Assembly: GCF_009498035.1 (NCBI RefSeq)
Contig: NZ_CP034550.1
Coordinates: forward strand, 1,984,001-2,048,000
Source: Saccharothrix syringae
GTDB taxonomy: Bacteria; Actinomycetota; Actinomycetes; Mycobacteriales; Pseudonocardiaceae
Direction: 5' to 3'
DNA: 64,000 nucleotides
The translations under genes were made by a program, and so were the position numbers. The notes beneath the pieces were generated by a model. That model did no database searches. It was not told where the DNA came from and worked only from the letters and a program-made list of their open reading frames with translations. Shown one piece after another: positions 59,186 through 64,000 of this stretch. Numbering within the stretch: the stretch's first letter is position 1; each line of letters begins with the position of its first letter.

Positions 59186-59222
59186 GCGGTCGGACCGGAC
59201 GCGTGTCGCCCGGTCCGACCGC
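59186..59222 (+). terminator. 13-bp hairpin between lanA and lanB
   Basis: GCGGTCGGACCGG (59186-59198) pairs exactly with 59210-59222, 11-base loop. Located 11 bases after the lanA stop. A partial terminator here would let precursor transcripts outnumber enzyme transcripts, a common arrangement in lanthipeptide operons. Confidence 0.75.
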
Positions 59223-59238
59223 CGCCTTGGAGGACCAG

Positions 59239-62200
59239 ATGCCTGCTTCGAACGCACCTCGGCTCTACCGGCACCAGGGGATCGGCCTGCTGCGCGCGGC
59301 AGCGATCCCGCTGAACGAGGTGCCGTCGTGGTGGCCCGACCCCGCTGACACCGAGACGTGCAGGTCGTGGATGCGCGAGGTCTGGTCGCGGGCGGACCTG
59401 GCCGAGGCGATCGGTGCAGCCAGCCCTGGGTTGGCGGCACGGGTGCAGGTTCTGTGCGAAGACCCCAACGCCCCGGGCAAGCAGGTGCGGCGCGCCACCC
59501 TGACCACGGTCCGCTACCTGCTGCGCGCGGTTGGTCGGCACACGCCGTTCGGATTGTTCGCGGGCGTGGCGCCGGTCCCGCTGCTCGACGCTCCGTCCAA
59601 CGGCGTGCCGACGCGCTGTGGGAGCGGGCACCGCGTGATCGCGCGCGTCGACACCAGCTGGCTGGCCGACGTGATCGACCAGCTCGAAGCGCGACCTGAG
59701 CTGGTGGAGCGCTTGGACGTGGTGTTCACCGACCTCGCCGTCGAACGCGGCCTTCGGTTGGAAGCGCCGCACGGCCCCGCCAAGACCAGCGTTCGCCGTA
59801 CCCGTGCCGTCGAGGCGATCCGTGAAGCCGCCACCACGCCGATCGGCTTCGGCGACCTCGTCACCGCCGTGATCGCTGCCTTCCCGCAGGTCGATCCTGC
59901 CGCAGTCGGTGGCACCCTGACCGCGTTGGTCCGCCAAGGACTGCTCATCACGTGCCTGCGTGCCCCGATGACGATCACCGATCCGCTGGAGTACCTGGTC
60001 AACCGCTTGAGGAGAGCACGGGCTGGCACTCTGGCCGCGACCGCTCCCGTACTGCGTGAACTGGAAGCGATCCACTCCGAACTCGTCCGGCACAACCAGG
60101 TGGGTGCCACGCGTGCAACGCAGGTACCCGTGCGGGCGACGCTCATCAGCCGCATGCGGACGGTCTCCTCAGCCGGGCGCGTCACTTTGGGGCTCGACCT
60201 GCGCCTGGACGTCAGAACAGCCCTGCCTGAGCAGGTGGTCAACGAGATCGAGCGCGCCGCCGACGTCCTGGTGCGGCTGAGCAACCAGCCAACCGGGCAG
60301 GCCGTGTGGCGCGAGTACTACACGGCGTTCTGCGCTCGCTATGGCACCGGAACCCTGGTGCCGCTGGCCGACGTGGTCGACCCGGACACTGGACTCGGCT
60401 TCCCAGCTGGCTACCCCGGCAGCCTGCACCCGATGCCGCCGGAGTCGGGAGCACCACGCCAAGAGATGCTCTTGGCGTTGGCTTGGGAGGCGGTTGTCGA
60501 CCGCGCCGCCGAGGTCGTCCTCACCGACGAGGTGATCGACGCGCTGACCGTGGGAGGCAGCTCCGCGCAACGTCGCATCCCGCCGCACGTCGAACTCGCC
60601 GTCCGCATCCAGGCCGCCGGTCCGGAGGCGCTCCAGCGTGGCGACTACACGTTCACCGTGGCGCCGGGCCGCTCGGCCGGGACCTTCACCTCCCGCTTCA
60701 CCAACGTGGTCGACGGCGCGGAACTGGGGGCGACGTACGCGGCCATGCCGACCGCGGTGGAGGGCGCCCTACCGGTGCAGCTCTCGTTCCCGCCGGTCCA
60801 CCCCAACGCCGAGAACGTGTCCCGCGTCCCGGCCTACCTGCCGCACGTGCTCCCGCTCGGCGAACACGGCGAGAACGGCCAGTCCGCTGTCGTGAACCTG
60901 GACGACCTCGCTGTTACCGCCACCCACCACGGCCTCCACCTGGTCAGCCTGTCCCTGAACGAGGTGGTCGAACCGCAGGTGTTCCACGCGCTTGCGCTGG
61001 ACAAGCAGGTCCCGCCGCTGGCCCGGTTCCTGGCCCACCTGCCTCGTGCGCTGACCGCGGCGTGGCACGAGTTCGACTGGGGACCGCACGCGGGCCGGCT
61101 GCCGTTCCTGCCCAGGGTGCGCTACCGCCACGCCGTGCTCGGCCCAGCGCGCTGGCGCCTCGACACCACCGACTTGCCCAGCACGACCGACCACGGCCAG
61201 TGGAGGAGGGCGCTCGAACACTGGCGACAACGATTGCGCTGCCCCGGCACGGTGGAGCTGCGCGACGGTGACCGCTCGTTGCGGCTCACCCTGGACGAGC
61301 CGGTGCACGCCGAGGTGCTCCGCACCCACTTGGCCCGCCATGGGCAGGCGATCCTGGTCGAAGTCTCTGACCAGGCCATGTTCGGCTGGGCGGGCGGCCA
61401 CGTCCACGAGATCGCTGTGCCACTGGCCTCCACACGACCACCGACGCCTTCCCCGCGCGTCGCCGCCTTGCCGCTCGTGACCAACAGCGATCACGGCCAT
61501 CTCCCCGGCACGGGGGACTGGCTGTACACCAAGCTCTACACCCATCCCGACCGGGTGAACGAGATCGTCGCCCACCGGCTGCCACAGCTCCTCGAAACCA
61601 CTGGTTCGGCAGCACGAGCCTGGTACATCCGCTACCGCAGCCCACAGGAGAACGACCACCTGCGGCTGCGCCTGCGCACCTCCGGTCGGGAAGAACACCT
61701 GCGCGCCGTGGCTGCTGTTGGTGAGTGGGCGCAACAACTCCGCCGCGACGGCTTCGCCTCGCGCCTCGTCCTGGACACCTACCTGCCCGAGACGGGTCAC
61801 TACGGGCACGGCCCGGCGATGGAAGCGGCCGAAGAGGTGTTCATCGCCGACTCGACCGCGGTCTCCAGCCAACTGCGGCACCTGCCCGACACCGCCGTCG
61901 CTCCCACCGTCTTGGCCGCAGTCGGCATGGTCGCCATCGCAGACGGCTTCCTCGGCAGCCGCGAAGAGGCGCTGCGCTGGCTGCTCGACCGCCCTGCACC
62001 GGGCACTGCGGACCGACACCACACCGCGAGCACGACCCGCTTGACCCTGGCCGACAACCTCTGCGAACTGCCCGGCTGGACCGACGAGCTGACGCAGGCG
62101 TGGAAGGCCCGAGCTGCTGCTCTTGCTGCCTACCGCAAGCAGTTGCCCGCTGAGATCGGCTCCGACGCGGTGCTGGAGTCCCTGCTGCACATGCACCACA

Positions 62201-62295
62201 ACCGGGTCCTCGGCGTTGATCGCACGAGCGAGGCCGCCTGCCGCCGCATGGCCCGTCAAGCCGCCCTGGCCTGGCACGCCCGAGGTGCTCGGTGA
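59239..62295 (+). CDS. lanB: class I lanthipeptide dehydratase LanB
   Basis: 1018 residues, full length for LanB. The large N-terminal glutamylation domain (about 1-730) shows family segments such as VRYLLRAVGRHTPFGLFAGV. From about 745 the elimination domain begins with GTGDWLYTKLYTHPDRVNEI and continues through WYIRYRSPQENDHLRLRL. The enzyme glutamylates Ser/Thr of the precursor using glutamyl-tRNA and eliminates glutamate to give dehydroalanine and dehydrobutyrine. GGAGGACC precedes ATG 59239. The end overlaps lanC by four bases. Confidence 0.93.
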   Translation: MPASNAPRLYRHQGIGLLRAAAIPLNEVPSWWPDPADTETCRSWMREVWSRADLAEAIGAASPGLAARVQVLCEDPNAPGKQVRRATLTTVRYLLRAVGRHTPFGLFAGVAPVPLLDAPSNGVPTRCGSGHRVIARVDTSWLADVIDQLEARPELVERLDVVFTDLAVERGLRLEAPHGPAKTSVRRTRAVEAIREAATTPIGFGDLVTAVIAAFPQVDPAAVGGTLTALVRQGLLITCLRAPMTITDPLEYLVNRLRRARAGTLAATAPVLRELEAIHSELVRHNQVGATRATQVPVRATLISRMRTVSSAGRVTLGLDLRLDVRTALPEQVVNEIERAADVLVRLSNQPTGQAVWREYYTAFCARYGTGTLVPLADVVDPDTGLGFPAGYPGSLHPMPPESGAPRQEMLLALAWEAVVDRAAEVVLTDEVIDALTVGGSSAQRRIPPHVELAVRIQAAGPEALQRGDYTFTVAPGRSAGTFTSRFTNVVDGAELGATYAAMPTAVEGALPVQLSFPPVHPNAENVSRVPAYLPHVLPLGEHGENGQSAVVNLDDLAVTATHHGLHLVSLSLNEVVEPQVFHALALDKQVPPLARFLAHLPRALTAAWHEFDWGPHAGRLPFLPRVRYRHAVLGPARWRLDTTDLPSTTDHGQWRRALEHWRQRLRCPGTVELRDGDRSLRLTLDEPVHAEVLRTHLARHGQAILVEVSDQAMFGWAGGHVHEIAVPLASTRPPTPSPRVAALPLVTNSDHGHLPGTGDWLYTKLYTHPDRVNEIVAHRLPQLLETTGSAARAWYIRYRSPQENDHLRLRLRTSGREEHLRAVAAVGEWAQQLRRDGFASRLVLDTYLPETGHYGHGPAMEAAEEVFIADSTAVSSQLRHLPDTAVAPTVLAAVGMVAIADGFLGSREEALRWLLDRPAPGTADRHHTASTTRLTLADNLCELPGWTDELTQAWKARAAALAAYRKQLPAEIGSDAVLESLLHMHHNRVLGVDRTSEAACRRMARQAALAWHARGAR

Positions 62296-63464
62296 CCACG
62301 TTGACCAATACCTCGCTGCCAACTGCGCAGCCAGGTTGGGGACAGGACTTGAGCAGGGGAGCGGCAGGAATCGCCCTGCTGCACCTGGAGAACGGCCGGT
62401 GGGACACCGCTCAGCCGTGGCTGCGCATGATGACCGAGCACCCCATCACCGCTGAACCCTCTGCCTGCGGCTTGTACCGAGGAGCACCAGCCGTTGCCTT
62501 CACCCTGCACGCGGCCCGCCGAGCGGCCGGGAAGCCGGTCTCCCAGACCGCGCTGAACACCCTCGACGAGCACATCACGACCCTCACCCAGCAGCGCCTC
62601 GCCGCTGCCCACGACCGCATCGATCGGCGCCGGCTCGCCGAGGTCCGCGAGTTCGACCTGATCAGCGGTCTTACCGGGATCGGTGCGTACCTGCTGCACG
62701 CCCACGGCAACACCGAACTGCTGCGCCAGGTCTTGACCTACCTGGTCCGGCTGACCGAACCCGTGGTCGTCGACGGCGAGCAGCTACCCGGCTGGTGGAG
62801 CGGCAACGGACCAGCTGGTCGCCCGGGAGACCGCTGGTCGGGCGGGCACGGCAACGTGGGCATCGCCCACGGCATCACCGGCCCACTCGCCTTGCTGGCC
62901 ACCACCGCGCGACGCGGCATCGCAATACCTGGTCAGCACGAGGCGATGGAGCGGATCTGCACCTGGCTCGACGACCTGCGCCAAGGCCCGGTGGACACCC
63001 CGTGGTGGCCAGGCATCGTGTCCCGCGCCGAACACCGGAATCGCGTCGTTCACCAACACGGTCCGCAACGTCCCTCCTGGTGCTACGGCACACCGGGCCT
63101 CGCTCGTACCCAGCAGTTGGCCGCCCTCGCCCTGGAGGACCAGGCTCGCCAACACACTGCTGAACAGGCCCTCGTAGGTTGCGTGAACGACGAGCGCCAA
63201 CTCGCGCAACTGCACGACGCCTCGCTGTGCCACGGCTGGGCCGGACTCCTGCACACCACGCGGTGCACGGCTGCGGACGCCACCGACGATCGCTTGGCCG
63301 CCGGCCTGCCCGCGCTGCGCACCCGTCTGCACGACCACCTCGACCGCCACGGTCCGCCGACCTCACCCGGCCTGCTGGAAGGCACCACCGGAGTTCTCCT
63401 GACCGACCGAGCTGGTGCCGCGCCGGTCACCCGATGGGATGCCTGCCTGCTGCTCAACGGCTGA
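62292..63464 (+). CDS. lanC: lanthipeptide cyclase LanC
   Basis: 390 residues. Zinc ligands are present: Cys264 in SWCYGTPG, Cys313 and His314 in LCHGWAG. GGHGNVGIAHG supplies the helical core of the alpha/alpha barrel. It catalyses Michael addition of cysteine thiols onto dehydrated residues to make lanthionine rings. GTG 62292 overlaps lanB (GTGA). The gene is in the same frame direction as lanA and lanB and is followed 72 bases later by the methyltransferase gene. Confidence 0.92.
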   Translation: MTTLTNTSLPTAQPGWGQDLSRGAAGIALLHLENGRWDTAQPWLRMMTEHPITAEPSACGLYRGAPAVAFTLHAARRAAGKPVSQTALNTLDEHITTLTQQRLAAAHDRIDRRRLAEVREFDLISGLTGIGAYLLHAHGNTELLRQVLTYLVRLTEPVVVDGEQLPGWWSGNGPAGRPGDRWSGGHGNVGIAHGITGPLALLATTARRGIAIPGQHEAMERICTWLDDLRQGPVDTPWWPGIVSRAEHRNRVVHQHGPQRPSWCYGTPGLARTQQLAALALEDQARQHTAEQALVGCVNDERQLAQLHDASLCHGWAGLLHTTRCTAADATDDRLAAGLPALRTRLHDHLDRHGPPTSPGLLEGTTGVLLTDRAGAAPVTRWDACLLLNG

Positions 63465-63536
63465 CATCCACCGCAACCCAGCGCGGTGCCTGGCGCACGC
63501 CGCTACCATCCGCCCGCCCGCACCGAAAAGGAACTG

Positions 63537-64000
63537 ATGAACACCACCACCAACTCCTCGCCCGAGGCCCTGCGCGCCGCGATGGTCGACCGCATCAAGG
63601 CCGCCGGCCACGCCCGCACCGCCGCGGTGGAGCAGGCCCTGCGCGAGGTTCCCCGGCACCGCTTCGTGCCCGCCGCGCAGCTCACCGACGCCTACGCCAA
63701 CCAGGCTGTGATCACCAAGCGCGCCGCCGACGGCGCCGCCCTGAGCTGCGCGTCCGTGCCCACCGTGGTCGCCATGATGCTCGACCAGCTCGACGTGCAG
63801 CCCGGTCACCGCATCCTGGAGATCGGCGCGGGCACCGGCTACAACGCCGCCCTGCTCGCCACGCTGACCGGCCCGACAGGCCACGTCACCACCGTCGACA
63901 TCGACCCCGAGGTCACCGCAGGCGCCCGCGCGGGCTTGGACGTCACCGGCTTCGCCGACGTGGAGGTGATCACCGCCGACGGCTCCCTCGGCGCACCCGG
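63537..64000 (+). CDS. FxLD-system O-methyltransferase, 5' part (PIMT-like)
   Basis: First 154 residues before the window ends. It is a protein-L-isoaspartate O-methyltransferase-type enzyme: LREVPRHRFVPAAQL is the family's N-terminal signature, and LDVQPGHRILEIGAGTGYNA the SAM-binding motif I. Related enzymes in FxLD lanthipeptide clusters methylate a specific aspartate of the ring-closed peptide, which then becomes succinimide or isoaspartate. AAAGGAA precedes ATG 63537. The C-terminus, often extended in this group, cannot be seen. Confidence 0.85.
   Translation, partial: MNTTTNSSPEALRAAMVDRIKAAGHARTAAVEQALREVPRHRFVPAAQLTDAYANQAVITKRAADGAALSCASVPTVVAMMLDQLDVQPGHRILEIGAGTGYNAALLATLTGPTGHVTTVDIDPEVTAGARAGLDVTGFADVEVITADGSLGAP

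Noticed and set aside
58850..59314. 154-codon frame overlapping lanA
   Set aside because: Out of frame with the precursor, which has leader and core features; Arg/Pro-rich translation with no family.
55415..64000. Right attachment site of the tRNA-Pro element
   Set aside because: I looked for a second copy of the tRNA 3' end (GGTTCAAATCC / GTCGTCCCG) and found none, so no attR is claimed.

Overview
The window is very GC-rich, uses GTG starts freely and carries actinobacterial families (DUF6319-like, DUF6401-like, accessory SecA2, GAF/PucR regulators, MHS-type MFS transporters, Spo0M, Der-PlsC-Cmk). It is most likely chromosome from a Pseudonocardiales actinomycete (Saccharothrix / Lentzea / Actinosynnema type); the genus is inference.

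Region 1 (1-10.7 kb): the 3' end of an IS5-type transposase and a small array of GTGTCATGC repeats, then what looks like a 3-hydroxybutyrate utilisation group: 3-hydroxybutyrate dehydrogenase, MHS transporter, GAF/PucR regulator and a secreted esterase of the 3HB-oligomer hydrolase / tannase type. SecA2 and a membrane protein follow.

Region 2 (10.7-31 kb): acyl-CoA metabolism. A fused biotin carboxylase-BCCP-carboxyltransferase with an MHS transporter, an acyl-CoA dehydrogenase-thiolase-SDR operon, and a SDR-MaoC operon each have the same TetR-type palindrome (CTRAGCRACCGCTTAG) upstream. A TetR gene lies beside the middle copy, and together the last two operons supply all four beta-oxidation steps. 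Between them lie Spo0M, a PIN-like protein, a three-gene operon of solute-binding-like, lipoprotein-VWA and membrane proteins, a TetR-DinB pair, and a divergent TetR/NmrA pair with duplicated GC palindromes.

Region 3 (31-44 kb): DUF6319- and DUF6401-like genes, two decayed transposases, a small secreted protein, an MscS-like protein, an intracellular-type subtilase with a separate propeptide-like gene, a KhtTU-type K+/H+ antiporter, an unusual uninterrupted DUF1015-Cmk reading frame, PlsC, Der, a two-component system and tRNA-Pro(GGG).

Region 4 (44.2-64 kb): an accessory island starting at the tRNA 3' end. A tyrosine integrase, HTH/excisionase genes, a RepA-like ATPase, a MobC-like protein and a relaxase suggest an integrative mobilizable element. 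It is followed by a complete QatABCD anti-phage operon in clearly less GC-rich DNA. Next is an FxLD-type class I lanthipeptide cluster: divergent regulator plus phosphotransferase, small accessory genes, precursor LanA, dehydratase LanB, cyclase LanC and an FxLD-type O-methyltransferase cut by the window end. No right attachment site was found, so the island probably continues past the window.
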